64,000 nucleotides of DNA. Source: Geodermatophilus nigrescens. GTDB lineage: Bacteria; Actinomycetota; Actinomycetes; Mycobacteriales; Geodermatophilaceae. The position numbers and the translations under genes were made by a program. The DNA is taken from the NCBI RefSeq assembly GCF_900129495.1, contig NZ_FQVX01000004.1, positions 124,001 through 188,000 of the forward strand, in the 5' to 3' direction. Positions 37,414-47,300 of the stretch are shown in pieces (within the stretch, counting starts at the first letter, position 1; every line of letters begins with the position of its first letter). The notes under the pieces are model-generated. The model worked only from the letters and a program-made list of their open reading frames with translations. It ran no database searches and was not told the DNA's origin.

Positions 37414-37907
37414 CAGTGCGGCGGGCGGGCGCTGCGGGTGCGCACCGGGGGCTGCGAGGACCACGGGAAGTCGATCCACGCGTCGGTGCGGCGCCACACG
37501 TAGTCGCACTTGACCAGCGACCGGGACTTCTCGTAGACGACCGCGGTCCGCACGTCGGAGACGTAGCCGGCGCAGAAGTCGCGCACCAGCTCCAGCGTCT
37601 TGCCGGTGTCGGCGACGTCGTCGGCCACGAGCACCCGTGCGCCGGTCAGGTCGACGGCGTCCAGCGTCGGCGGCAGCACCACCGGCAGCTCCAGCCGCTC
37701 GTCGACGCCGGTGTAGAACTCGACGTTCATCACGAACAGGTTCTTGACGTCGAGCGCGTAGCCGAGCGCCCCGCCGAGGAACAGCCCGCCGCGGGCGATC
37801 GACAGGATCAGGTCGGGCTCGAACCCGTCGTCGGCCACCTGCTGCGCCAGCTCGCGGGCCGCGCCGCCGAACAGCTCGTAGGTCAGGACCTCGCGCTCGT
37901 CGCTCAC
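37413..37907 (-). CDS. Phosphoribosyltransferase (hypoxanthine/xanthine-type, COG2236-like)
   Basis: 164 residues from GTG at 37907. The PRPP-binding loop is [19 protein letters not shown] (about residue 95), with a first-loop [17 protein letters not shown] and a C-terminal hood [17 protein letters not shown]. Members of this group salvage purine bases; substrate here is not determined. GTG with GAGG 9 bases upstream. The purine theme matches the uricase cluster 2 kb away, but the strands differ. Confidence 0.88.
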   Translation of the reverse strand: MSDEREVLTYELFGGAARELAQQVADDGFEPDLILSIARGGLFLGGALGYALDVKNLFVMNVEFYTGVDERLELPVVLPPTLDAVDLTGARVLVADDVADTGKTLELVRDFCAGYVSDVRTAVVYEKSRSLVKCDYVWRRTDAWIDFPWSSQPPVRTRSARPPH

Positions 37908-38078
37908 GGGTGCCACCTCAGCAGAAGCCGGGCGGCGCCGGCCACACGGACCTGCCCGGGTCGACATGGCGAGCGGCCGGGGACGGGTCACCGCACTTTC
38001 CCGGATCTCCGCTCAACGCCGCTCCGATCCGGGCGAAGTCTCCCCGGACGGACGGCACCGCGGACACGAGGAGCAGGG

Positions 38079-39665
38079 ATGACGGGACGGCTGCGCGGAC
38101 TCCGGGTGAGCACCCGGTTGCTCGCGCTGGTGCTGGCGGCGGTCGTGGGCATGGCCACGGTCGCGGTCATCGGCGCACTGGCCGTGCGCGACACGATCGA
38201 GGAGGAGCAGCGCGCCCAGGCGCGCACGGCGGTGGAGACCGCCCTGGGCACCGTGGCCGCCTACGGCGCGCAGGAGGCCGCCGGGGTGCTCACCCGGGAG
38301 CAGGCGCAGGCCGCGGCGATGGACGCCGTGCGGGAGCTGCGCTACGCCGGCGAGGAGTACTTCTGGATCAACGACATGTCGCCGACGATGGTCATGCACC
38401 CCATCAAGCCCGAGCTCGACGGCACCGACCTGTCCGGGAACCGCGACCCCGACGGCAAGGCGCTGTTCGTGGAGATGGTCGACGTCGTGGCCCGCGACGG
38501 CAGCGGCTTCGTGGACTACATGTGGCCCCGCCCGGGCGAGGAGGACCCGCAGCCCAAGATCTCCTACGTCGCCGGCTACGAGCAGTGGGACTGGGTGGTC
38601 GGCTCGGGTCTCTACGTCGAGGACCTCGACGGCGCGGTCCGCAGCGAGCTCGCCTCGATGGCGCTGTGGTCGGTGCCGGTGCTGGCCGCCATGCTCGGCC
38701 TCTCCCTGCTGGTCTCGCGCAGCATCACCCGCCCGCTGCGGGAGATGACCGAGGTCCTCGGCACCGCGAGCCTCCGCCAGCGCCTGGCGACCGGGGGCAC
38801 CGGCAACGAGTTCGACCGGCTCGGTGCCGCGGTGAACGACACCCTGGACCGGGTCGCGGGGGTCGTCGCCGAGGTCGGTGCGGCCTCGAGCGCGCTCGAG
38901 CGCTCCGCCCGGGAGCTGTCGTCGACCAGCGAGGCCATCGCCGGCACCACCGAGCGCTCGACCGAGCAGGCGGGCAGTGCCACCGCCGCGGCGACCGAGG
39001 TCAGCGCCGGCATCGAGGCGGTCGCCGCCGGAGCCGAGCAGATGGGCGCCTCGATCCGGGAGATCGCGCACAACGCCGCGGAGGCCGCCCGCATCGCCGG
39101 GACCGCCGTCGCGGCCGCGGAGAGCGCCAACGCGACGGTCGCCGAGCTCGGGACGTCCTCGGAGGAGATCGCCACCGTCGTCAAGACCATCACCAGCATC
39201 GCCGAGCAGACCAACCTGCTCGCGCTCAACGCGACCATCGAGGCGGCGCGGGCCGGGGAGGCGGGCAAGGGGTTCGCGGTCGTGGCCAACGAGGTCAAGG
39301 AGCTGGCGCAGGAGACCGCGCGGGCCACCGAGGACATCGCCCGCCGCGTGCAGGCCATCCAGGGGGGCACCCGGGGTGCCGTCCAGGCCATCGGCAGCAT
39401 CGCGGAGGTCATCGCCCAGATCGACGGCATCCAGACGACGATCGCCGCGGCCGTCGAGGAGCAGACCGCCACGACCAACGAGATGAGCCGGTCGATCGGC
39501 GAGGCCGCCCGCAGCGGCCGGGCCGTGGCGGCCTCCGTCGGCGACGTCGCCTCCGCGACCCGGGAGACGGACGCCGGCCTCGGCGGCGTGCGCGCGGCCG
39601 CCGCAGAGCTGGTGGGCACGTCGCGCGAGCTGCAGGAGGCCGTCGCCGCCTTCACCGCGGGCTGA
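38079..39665 (+). CDS. Methyl-accepting chemotaxis protein (single-Cache sensor)
   Basis: 528 residues. TM1 at about 10-33, an extracytoplasmic sCache_2 domain at about 40-185 ([20 protein letters not shown] and [21 protein letters not shown] are its diagnostic runs), TM2 at 187-208, HAMP at 209-262 and a signalling domain to 525. sCache_2 sensors often bind small organic acids such as C2-C4 carboxylates. The tip [20 protein letters not shown] is nearly identical, also in DNA, to that of the chemoreceptor at 35316. ATG at 38079 with GAGGAGCAGGG upstream. Confidence 0.95.
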   Translation: MTGRLRGLRVSTRLLALVLAAVVGMATVAVIGALAVRDTIEEEQRAQARTAVETALGTVAAYGAQEAAGVLTREQAQAAAMDAVRELRYAGEEYFWINDMSPTMVMHPIKPELDGTDLSGNRDPDGKALFVEMVDVVARDGSGFVDYMWPRPGEEDPQPKISYVAGYEQWDWVVGSGLYVEDLDGAVRSELASMALWSVPVLAAMLGLSLLVSRSITRPLREMTEVLGTASLRQRLATGGTGNEFDRLGAAVNDTLDRVAGVVAEVGAASSALERSARELSSTSEAIAGTTERSTEQAGSATAAATEVSAGIEAVAAGAEQMGASIREIAHNAAEAARIAGTAVAAAESANATVAELGTSSEEIATVVKTITSIAEQTNLLALNATIEAARAGEAGKGFAVVANEVKELAQETARATEDIARRVQAIQGGTRGAVQAIGSIAEVIAQIDGIQTTIAAAVEEQTATTNEMSRSIGEAARSGRAVAASVGDVASATRETDAGLGGVRAAAAELVGTSRELQEAVAAFTAG

Positions 39666-39675
39666 GCGCCGCACC

Positions 39676-39715
39676 TCCCGCCGGGGCGGTCGGGACGACG
39701 ACCGCCCCGGCGGGA
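39676..39715. terminator. Perfect 16-bp hairpin between chemoreceptor and uricase genes
   Basis: TCCCGCCGGGGCGGTC (39676-39691) and its exact complement at 39700-39715, loop of 8 bases, between convergent stops. Bidirectional terminator. Confidence 0.9.
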
Positions 39716-39722
39716 CCGGGGG

Positions 39723-40628
39723 TCAGCAGAAGCCCGGCGTGCCGAGCCAGGCGACCTCCGCCGGCGGCACGTCGTCGCGCAGCACCGTGCCCTCGATGAG
39801 GCCGTAGGGGCGGTCGTCGGCGTGGTAGACGAGCACGTCGTCCTCACCGGGGGTGTTGGTCAGGCCGTAGGCGGAGAGGTCCTGCAGGAAGTGGTGCCGG
39901 TTGGGCATCGACATCCGCACCTCGGCGACGTCGGGGAAGCGCTCGAGCACCGCCTCGCCCATCGCGTACAGCGTCTGCTGCAGGGCGCGGGAGTGGGTGG
40001 CGGCGAAGGTCTCGAGCAGCGTCGTCCGGACGCCGTCGAAGTGCGCGTCCCAGTCCAGCTCGGCAGAGGTGTGGCGCCACCGGGCGGTGACCGCGGTGGC
40101 GAGGACGCGGTCACGGGTCTCGGGCAGCGTCGTGTACCGGTCCCGCGGGTAGCCCCAGAACTCCGAGCCGGTGGTCTTGAGGACGACGAGGTCGGTCAGG
40201 CCGGCGAGCACGTGCGCCTCGTCCCCGTCCACGGTGACCACCGCCGTGCGCACCTCCCCGCCGGGCCGGCGGAGGGCGTGGTCGTGCGGCCGGCCGCCGA
40301 CGGCGATCCGCTCCCAGCCGTAGGACTCGACGGCGACCCGCGCGCCGGTGATCCAGTCGTAGGAGCCGGCGAGGTGCCGGGCCAGCCGCAGGCCGAACGC
40401 CTCCGGCGAGCCGACGCCGTCGCGGGCGAAGGCGAACACGGTGTTCTTCTGCGCGTCGGTGGTCAGGACGTGCGCGTTGTCGCCCTCGGTGTGCGCGGCG
40501 GTGAAGTCGCCGCGCAGGCTCGTGCTGACGTTCAGGTCCGCCACCTCGTGGCGGGGGCCGCTGCGGTCGACCGCGACGACGCGGACCTCCGCCTTCCCGT
40601 ACTGGTTGGGTCCGAGCACGATCGCCAT
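39723..40628 (-). CDS. uox: Urate oxidase (uricase)
   Basis: 301 residues, cofactor-free uricase with duplicated T-fold. The N-terminal YGKAEVRVV has the active-site Lys, LTTDAQKNTVFAFAR contains the Thr partner, and SMPNRHHFLQDLSAYG has the Asn-His active-site end. It oxidises urate to 5-hydroxyisourate. The ATG at 40628 follows the 5-hydroxyisourate hydrolase gene by 55 bp, in the order uraD-HIUase-uricase, the full route to S-allantoin. Confidence 0.96.
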   Translation of the reverse strand: MAIVLGPNQYGKAEVRVVAVDRSGPRHEVADLNVSTSLRGDFTAAHTEGDNAHVLTTDAQKNTVFAFARDGVGSPEAFGLRLARHLAGSYDWITGARVAVESYGWERIAVGGRPHDHALRRPGGEVRTAVVTVDGDEAHVLAGLTDLVVLKTTGSEFWGYPRDRYTTLPETRDRVLATAVTARWRHTSAELDWDAHFDGVRTTLLETFAATHSRALQQTLYAMGEAVLERFPDVAEVRMSMPNRHHFLQDLSAYGLTNTPGEDDVLVYHADDRPYGLIEGTVLRDDVPPAEVAWLGTPGFC

Positions 40629-40683
40629 GCCGCGCAGCCTGCCGCACTCCGGTTGCGCGGGTGTTGCACGTGGAACCGCGCCC

Positions 40684-41001
40684 TCAGCTCCCGCGGTAGG
40701 TCGAGTAGGCGAACGGGGACAGCAGCAGCGGCACGTGGTGGTGGGCGGCGGGCTCGGCGACGGCGAAGGTCAGCGTCACCTCCGGCCAGAACGCCGCCGT
40801 CCCGCGCGCCTCGAACCAGGCGCCGGTGCCGAACACCAGCCGGTGCGGGCCGGCCGCGGTGGCCTCCTCGGTGAGCCGGCACCGGCCGTCGTCGTCGGTG
40901 ACGCCCTCGGCGAGCAGGTCGTCGCCCGCGAACAGCCGGACGGCGACCCCGGCCGCCGGCCGCCCCGCCACCGCGTCCAGGACGTGCGTCGAGACGCTCA
41001 C
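40684..41001 (-). CDS. uraH: 5-Hydroxyisourate hydrolase
   Basis: 105 residues, transthyretin-related. STHVLDAVAGRPAAGVAV, the active-site Arg/His region and the C-terminal YRGS tetrapeptide with HHHVPLLLSPFAYS before it are exact family marks. GTG start overlapping the uraD stop by 4 bases. Confidence 0.97.
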   Translation of the reverse strand: MSVSTHVLDAVAGRPAAGVAVRLFAGDDLLAEGVTDDDGRCRLTEEATAAGPHRLVFGTGAWFEARGTAAFWPEVTLTFAVAEPAAHHHVPLLLSPFAYSTYRGS

Positions 41002-41495
41002 GACACCAGCCCCCGCACCCGCAGCTCGGTGATCTGCGCGAGCTGCTCGACCACCTCGGCGCGCTCGGCGTCCTCGTCGTTGGTCAGCCGGCGGCGCAGC
41101 TCGGCGAGCATCTCGTCGGGGGAACGGCCGGCCGCGCGGATCAGGTAGACGTGGCCGAACCGCTCCTCGTACTCGCGGTTGCCCGCGACGATGGCGGCGC
41201 GGGTGTCGTCGTCGGCGCCGCCCATCGAGCCCTGCTCCCGGCGGGAGGCCTGCGCCTCGGCCGAGGAGCCCTCCACCCGGTCGCCGATCCGCGGGTGCGC
41301 GGCGAGCGCCATCTGCACCTCGTCCCACGGCAGCGCGCGGGCCACCTCGCCGGCGCGGCGGACCAGCGTGTCGGCGTCGGGGAACGGGCGGCCGGCGACC
41401 AGCCCGGCGGCGAAGCGGGGGGCGGCGTTGCAGCCACGGAGCGCCTCGACGGCGGCGTCGGCGGGCTCGCTGTTGAACTCGTCGAGGCGGGACAC
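40998..41495 (-). CDS. uraD: 2-Oxo-4-hydroxy-4-carboxy-5-ureidoimidazoline (OHCU) decarboxylase
   Basis: 165 residues, all-helical. The catalytic His in LAAHPRIGDR (about residue 67), SSAEAQASRREQ and VAGNREYEERFGHVYLIRAAGRS are signature strings of UraD. First gene of the leftward urate-to-allantoin operon. The gap to malate synthase on the other strand is only 44 bp, so divergent promoters overlap. Confidence 0.97.
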   Translation of the reverse strand: MSRLDEFNSEPADAAVEALRGCNAAPRFAAGLVAGRPFPDADTLVRRAGEVARALPWDEVQMALAAHPRIGDRVEGSSAEAQASRREQGSMGGADDDTRAAIVAGNREYEERFGHVYLIRAAGRSPDEMLAELRRRLTNDEDAERAEVVEQLAQITELRVRGLVS

Positions 41496-41539
41496 GGTGA
41501 CAGGATGGCAGCCCGGCCGGCCGAGGAGAGGACGCAGCG

Positions 41540-43111
41540 GTGACGGACGTGCGCGTGGAGGGCCCCGACGTCGATCGGGCCGACGAGGTGCTCACCCCGG
41601 AGGCGCTGGAGTTCGTCGCCGACCTGCAGCGCCGCTTCGGCCCCCAGCGCGACACCCTGCTGGCGGCCCGCGCCACCCGCCGCGCCGAGATCGCCGCCGC
41701 CCGGTGGCTGGACTTCCGCCCCGAGACCGCGGGGATCCGCGACGGCGACTGGCGGGTGCCCCCGCCGCCGCCCGGCCTGGTCGACCGCCGCGTGGAGATC
41801 ACCGGCCCGACCGAGCCGAAGATGGCCGTCAACGCGCTCAACTGCGGCGCCCAGGTGTGGCTCGCCGACCTGGAGGACGCCAACACCCCGCACTGGCGCA
41901 ACGTCGTCACCGGGCAGCTCGTGCTGCGCGACGCCGTCCGCCGGACGCTCGCGTTCACCACCCCGGAGGGCCGGGAGTACCGGCTGCGCGAGGACGGCGA
42001 CCTGCCGACGATCGTGCCCCGCCCCCGCGGCTGGCACCTGCCCGAGCGGCACCTGCTGGTCGACGGGCAGCCCGCCGTGGGCGCACTGGTCGACGCCGGG
42101 CTGTACCTGTTCCACAACGCCGCCGAGCAGCTCGCCCGCGGCAGCGGGCCGTACTTCTACCTGCCCAAGATGGAGGGGCACCTCGAGGCCGGGCTGTGGA
42201 AGCTGGTCTTCGACCACGCCGAGCAGGCCCTCGGGATCCCCGAGGGGTCGATCCGGGCCACGATGCTCGTCGAGACCATCCCGGCGGCGTTCGAGATGGA
42301 GGAGATGCTGCACGCGCTGGGCAGCCACGCCACCGGCCTCAACGCCGGGCGCTGGGACTACCTGTTCAGCGTCATCAAGGTCTTCCGCGAGGCCGGGCCG
42401 GACTTCGTGCTGCCCGACCGGGCCGCGGTCACCATGACCGCGCCGATGATGCGCGCCTACACCGACCAGCTCGTCGCCGTCTGCCACCGCCGCGGCGCCA
42501 TGGCGATCGGCGGCATGGCGGCGGCCATCCCCTCGCGCCGCGACGCCGAGGCCAACGAGCGAGCGCTGGCCAAGGTCCGCGAGGACAAGACGCGCGAGGC
42601 CGGCGACGGCTTCGACGGCTCCTGGGTCGCTCACCCCGACCTGGTGCCCGTCTGCCGGGAGGCCTTCGACGCCGTCCTCGGCGACCGGCCCAACCAGCTC
42701 GACCGGCAGCGCCCCGAGGTGTCGGTCACCGCGGCCCAGCTCCTCGACGTCGCCGGCGTCCCGGGCGGACGCACGATGGCCGGCCTGCGCGCCAACGTCG
42801 AGGTGGCGATCCGCTACCTGGCCGCGTGGCTCGGCGGCAACGGCGCGGTCGGCATCCACGGCCTCATGGAGGACGCCGCCACCGCCGAGATCAGCCGCTC
42901 GCAGGTGTGGCAGTGGGTGCACGCGGGCGTGGAGCTCGACACGGGGGAGACCGTGACCGCGGAGCTGGTGCGCCGCGTCGTCGCCGAGGAGGTCGCGGGG
43001 ATCGGGGAGCTGCCGCGACTGGACGACGCCCGCCGGCTGTTCGAGCAGGTCGCGCTCGCCGACGACTTCCCGGACTTCCTGACGCTGCCGGCCTACGAGC
43101 TCGTCTCCTAG
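41540..43111 (+). CDS. aceB: Malate synthase A
   Basis: 523 residues. RPRGWHLPERHL, PKMEGHLEAGLW, MLVETIPAAFEMEEML (Mg-binding Glu), GRWDYLFSVIK, and the catalytic base Asp in HGLMEDAATAEISRSQVWQW identify the glyoxylate-cycle enzyme joining glyoxylate and acetyl-CoA. Usual length for form A. GTG at 41540. It shares a base with the following gene's start (TAGTG). No isocitrate lyase is nearby; instead uricase genes are divergent, suggesting glyoxylate from ureides as substrate. Confidence 0.97.
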   Translation: MTDVRVEGPDVDRADEVLTPEALEFVADLQRRFGPQRDTLLAARATRRAEIAAARWLDFRPETAGIRDGDWRVPPPPPGLVDRRVEITGPTEPKMAVNALNCGAQVWLADLEDANTPHWRNVVTGQLVLRDAVRRTLAFTTPEGREYRLREDGDLPTIVPRPRGWHLPERHLLVDGQPAVGALVDAGLYLFHNAAEQLARGSGPYFYLPKMEGHLEAGLWKLVFDHAEQALGIPEGSIRATMLVETIPAAFEMEEMLHALGSHATGLNAGRWDYLFSVIKVFREAGPDFVLPDRAAVTMTAPMMRAYTDQLVAVCHRRGAMAIGGMAAAIPSRRDAEANERALAKVREDKTREAGDGFDGSWVAHPDLVPVCREAFDAVLGDRPNQLDRQRPEVSVTAAQLLDVAGVPGGRTMAGLRANVEVAIRYLAAWLGGNGAVGIHGLMEDAATAEISRSQVWQWVHAGVELDTGETVTAELVRRVVAEEVAGIGELPRLDDARRLFEQVALADDFPDFLTLPAYELVS

Positions 43112-44343
43112 TGCTCGACGACCAGGTCCACGCCGAGCTGGACCGCCGCCTCGCCCCGGTCGACGCCGCCCGCGCGGTTGCGTACCGGGGGGAGCGGCCC
43201 GGCCGGCAGCCGGTGCACACCTGCTACGTGCCCGCCGACGCCGTCGTCCCCGGGCTGGCCGCCGCGTGGGGCGCCGCGGCGCTCGCGGCGCTGGATGAGC
43301 ACGGCCTGCCCGACCTCGGGTACGACGGCGCGCTGCTGGACGAGGTGCTGCCCCGGGTGCGCGCCAAGCTCGCCGCCGAGCCGGTGGAGGACCTGCGGGT
43401 CGACGCCGAGGACGGTTACCGCGGGCACCCCGACGCCGAGGACGGCGACGTCGTCCGTGCCGCGCAGGCGGTGGCCGCCGACCTCGCCGCCGGCGCCGCG
43501 CCGCCGTCGGTCGGGATCCGGGCGAAGTCGCTGGAGGGTCCGACCCGCCGCCGCGGCGTCCGCTCCCTCGACCTGTTCCTGGGTTCCCTGGGGGCCGGGA
43601 GCGCCACGAGGGCCACCGTCACCCTGCCCAAGGTGACCGACGTCGAGCAGGTGCGCGCCTTCCTGCCCGTGCTCGACGCGCTGGAGGCCGCGCACGGCGT
43701 CGCCCTCGACCTCGAGCTGCAGGTGGAGACGCCGCAGGCGGTGCTCGGCGGCGACGGCGCGGTGACGCTGGCGCGGATGGTGCACGCCGCCGGCCCGCGG
43801 CTGACCGGCCTGCACCACGGCACCTACGACTACAGCGCGGCGCTGGGCATCGCGGCGGCGCACCAGTCCTCCGACCACCCGGCGCTCGACCTCGCCAAGC
43901 AGCTCATGCAGGTCGCCGTCGCGGGCACCGGCGCCCGGGCCGTCGACGGGTCCACCAACGTCCTGCCCGTCGGCCCGCGGGAGCAGGTGCACGCCGGCTG
44001 GCGGGTGCACGCCGGCCTCGTCCGCCGGGCGCTGGAGCGCGGTCTGTACCAGGGCTGGGACCTGCACCCCGCCCAGCTGGTCACCCGGTACCTCGCCACC
44101 TACGCGTTCTTCCGCGGCGCGCTGCCGGCCGCGGCCGCCCGGCTGTCGGCCTACGTGGAGCGGGCCGACGCCGGCGTGCTCGACGAGCCGGCCACCGCCC
44201 GCGCGCTCGCCGGCGTGGTGCTGCGCGGGCTCGACTGCGGCGCCGTCGACGACGCCGAGGTGGCCGCCGCGACCGGACTGGACCGTCCGGTTCTCGACGG
44301 CCTGGCGGGACGCACCGGAGCACCCGCCCCCGGCAGCGCCTAG
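43111..44343 (+). CDS. CitE-like aldolase-fold protein (DUF6986 type)
   Basis: 410 residues. No exact enzyme known to me; the fold is the CitE/HpcH-like TIM barrel. A Mg-binding Glu is in LELQVETPQAV (about residue 210) and Asp in HHGTYDYSAALGI (about residue 235), as in citrate lyase beta and malyl-CoA lyase; VGIRAKSLEG supplies a basic residue near the barrel's start. GTG immediately at the malate synthase stop makes the pair coupled. A role in handling an acyl-CoA or 2-hydroxy acid around glyoxylate/malate is an inference from position. Confidence 0.75.
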   Translation: MLDDQVHAELDRRLAPVDAARAVAYRGERPGRQPVHTCYVPADAVVPGLAAAWGAAALAALDEHGLPDLGYDGALLDEVLPRVRAKLAAEPVEDLRVDAEDGYRGHPDAEDGDVVRAAQAVAADLAAGAAPPSVGIRAKSLEGPTRRRGVRSLDLFLGSLGAGSATRATVTLPKVTDVEQVRAFLPVLDALEAAHGVALDLELQVETPQAVLGGDGAVTLARMVHAAGPRLTGLHHGTYDYSAALGIAAAHQSSDHPALDLAKQLMQVAVAGTGARAVDGSTNVLPVGPREQVHAGWRVHAGLVRRALERGLYQGWDLHPAQLVTRYLATYAFFRGALPAAAARLSAYVERADAGVLDEPATARALAGVVLRGLDCGAVDDAEVAAATGLDRPVLDGLAGRTGAPAPGSA

Positions 44344-44364
44344 GCTGCCCAGCGTGGTGGCGCG

Positions 44365-47300
44365 GTGACCGGGGACGCGCTCGGTCCCCGCACGTCCCCC
44401 TCCGGAGGCGGAGCGGGGGGCCCCGGCATGGCCGAGCGCGTGGCGGCCCTCGACTGGTCGTCCACCCCGCTCGGTCCGCGGGAGTCCTGGCCGCAGAGCC
44501 TGCGCACCGCGCTCGACATCTGCCTCACCTCGCGCTTCCCCATGCTCGTGTGGTGGGGCCCCGACCTCATCGACTTCTACAACGACGCCTACCTGCCCAC
44601 CCTCGGGGACAAGCACCCGTCGGCGCTGGGCCGGCCGGCCTCGCAGGTGTGGCCCGAGGCCTGGGACGACCTCGGCCCGCTGGCCGACCAGGTGCTCGGC
44701 GGCGGCGGTGCCACCTACAACGAGGACCAGATGCTGCTCCTCGAGCGCCACGGTTACGTGGAGGAGACGTACTGGACGTTCTCCTACAGCCCGATCGCCG
44801 AGGAGAGCGGCGGCGTCGGCGGGGTCTTCGTCGTCGCCACCGACACCACCGACCAGGTGCTCGGCGAGCGCCGGCTGCGCGTGCTCGGCGACCTGGGCGA
44901 GCTGTCGGCCGCGGCCATGACGACCGCCGCGGAGGCCTGCCGGGCCGCCGTCACGGTGCTCGACCGGCACCGGCACACGGTGCCCGCGGCCGTGGCCCTG
45001 CTCCGCGAGGACGACGGCGAGGACCTGCGCCCGGTCGCCGTCTCGGGCGCGGAGCCCGGCACGCCCGCCGCGGACGGGGTGCTCCCGGCCGCCGTGGACG
45101 AGGTCGTCCGGCGGGTGCTGCGCACCGGCGCCGCGGAGGTCTGCGACGGTCTCGCCGCCTCCGACCGGCTGCGGCCCTGCACCGTGGGGCCCGCCGTCCC
45201 CGACCGGGCCGTCGTGCTGCCCGTCTCGGTGTCCGGGGAGGAGGAGACGGCGGGGGTGCTCGTCCTCGCCGTCTGCCCCTACCGCGCGCTCGACGCCACC
45301 CACCGCGGGTTCCTCGACCTCGTGGCCGGGCACGTCTCCACCGCGGTCACCGACGCGCGCGCCTACGAGGCCGAGCGGCGCCGCGCGGAGGCCCTCGCCG
45401 AGCTCGACCGGGCCAAGACCGACTTCTTCAGCAACGTCAGCCACGAGTTCCGGACGCCGCTGACGCTGATCATGGGCCCGGTCGCGGAGCTGCGGTCCTC
45501 GCCCGCGCTCGCCGCCGACGCGCGGGCCGTCCAGGAGCTCGAGGTCGTCGAGCGCAACGCGTTGCGGCTGCAGAAGCTGGTCAACACCCTGCTCGACTTC
45601 TCCCGGCTGCAGGCCGGCCGCATCGACGCCCGCTTCGAGCCGGTCGATCTCGCCGCGGTCACCACCGAGCTCGCCAGCGTCTTCCGCTCGGCCGTGGAGC
45701 GGGCGGGGCTGGCGCTCACCGTCGACTGCCCGCCGCTGTCCGGGCCGGTGCACGTCGACCGGGACATGTGGGAGAAGGTCGTCCTCAACCTGCTCTCCAA
45801 CGCGCTGAAGTTCACCTTCACCGGCGGCATCACCGTCCGGCTGCGCGAGCGCGACGGCGCCGCGGTGCTCACCGTCGCCGACACCGGCACCGGCATCCCC
45901 GCCGCCGAGCTGCCCCGGCTGTTCGAGCGGTTCGCCCGCGTCTCCGGCGCCCGCGCCCGCTCCGGCGAGGGCAGCGGCATCGGCCTGGCGATGGTGCGCG
46001 AGCTGGCCGGGCTGCACGGCGGGACGGTCGACCTCGAGAGCGCGCCCGACGTCGGCACCACGTTCACCGTCACGGTGCCCACCGGCACCGCGCACCTGCC
46101 GGCCGACCGCGTCGTCCCCGGGCGGGCGGAGGCACCGGCGGTGTCCCCGGCGGCCACCCCGTTCGTCACCGAGGCGCTGCGCTGGCTGCCCGGCGACGAC
46201 CCCGACGGCGGGCCGGTCCCCGCCGCGGTGCCCGGCGTGCGCGCCGGCCGGGTGCTGGTCGCCGACGACAACGCCGACATGCGCGACTACGTCGTCCGGC
46301 TGCTCGCGCCCGTGCACGAGGTGCGGGCGGTCTCCGACGGCCGGGCGGCGCTCGAGGCTGCCCTCGCCGACCCGCCGGACCTCGTCGTCAGCGACGTGAT
46401 GATGCCGCGGATGGACGGCATGGAGCTGCTCACCGCGCTGCGCGCCGACCCGCGCACCGCGCGCGTGCCGGTGGTGCTGCTCTCGGCGCGGGCCGGCCAG
46501 GAGGCCGCGGTCGAGGGGCTGGCCGCCGGCGCCGACGACTACCTGGTCAAGCCGTTCTCCGCCCAGGAGCTGCTGGCCCGGGTCGACGCCCACCTGCAGC
46601 TGGGCCGCGCGCGGCGGGAGGCCGAGGAGCGGTTCACCACCATGGCCGACCTCGCCCCGGCGCTGATCTGGGTGGCCGGCCCCGACGGCCGGCGGGTGTT
46701 CCTCAACGCCGGCTGGACCGCCTACACCGGCCGCCCCGACGCGGCCGAGCTCGGCGACGGCTGGCGCGAGGGCCTGCACCCGCAGGACCGGGAGCGCTAC
46801 GACGCCGCCGTCGCCGCGGCCACCGCCCGCGGCGAGGGCTGGGAGGTCGAGTTCCGGCTGCGCCGGGCCGACGGCGCCTGGCACTGGCTGCTGGAGCGGG
46901 CGGTCCCGATCGGCGGCACCGGCGGCCCCGGCGGCTGGGTGGGCAGCTGCACCGACATCAACGCCCGGTACCAGGAGACCGAGCGGCAGACGCTGCTGGC
47001 CGGGGTCGGCACGGCGCTCGACCGCGAGACCGAGGTGGACGGCCAGCTCGCCGAGCTCGCCCGCCTGCTGGTCGAGCGGCGACTGGCCGACGTGTGCTCG
47101 GTCCGGGTGGTGGGGGAGGACGGCCGCCTGCGTTACGCCGGGCGGGCGGGCGTCGACCCCGGCGCACGCGTCGCGCTCGACCACCTGGAGCCGCACGCCG
47201 GGATCGGCCTGGAGGTGCTGGGTACCGGGACCCCGGTGCTGCGCACCCGGCAGTCGGGGGGCGACGACGGCATCCGGCTGGACATGCACTCGGCGCTCGT

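Noticed and set aside
41141-42922. Minus-strand frame opposite malate synthase
   Set aside because: Malate synthase motifs on the plus strand are complete; the antisense product has no domain.
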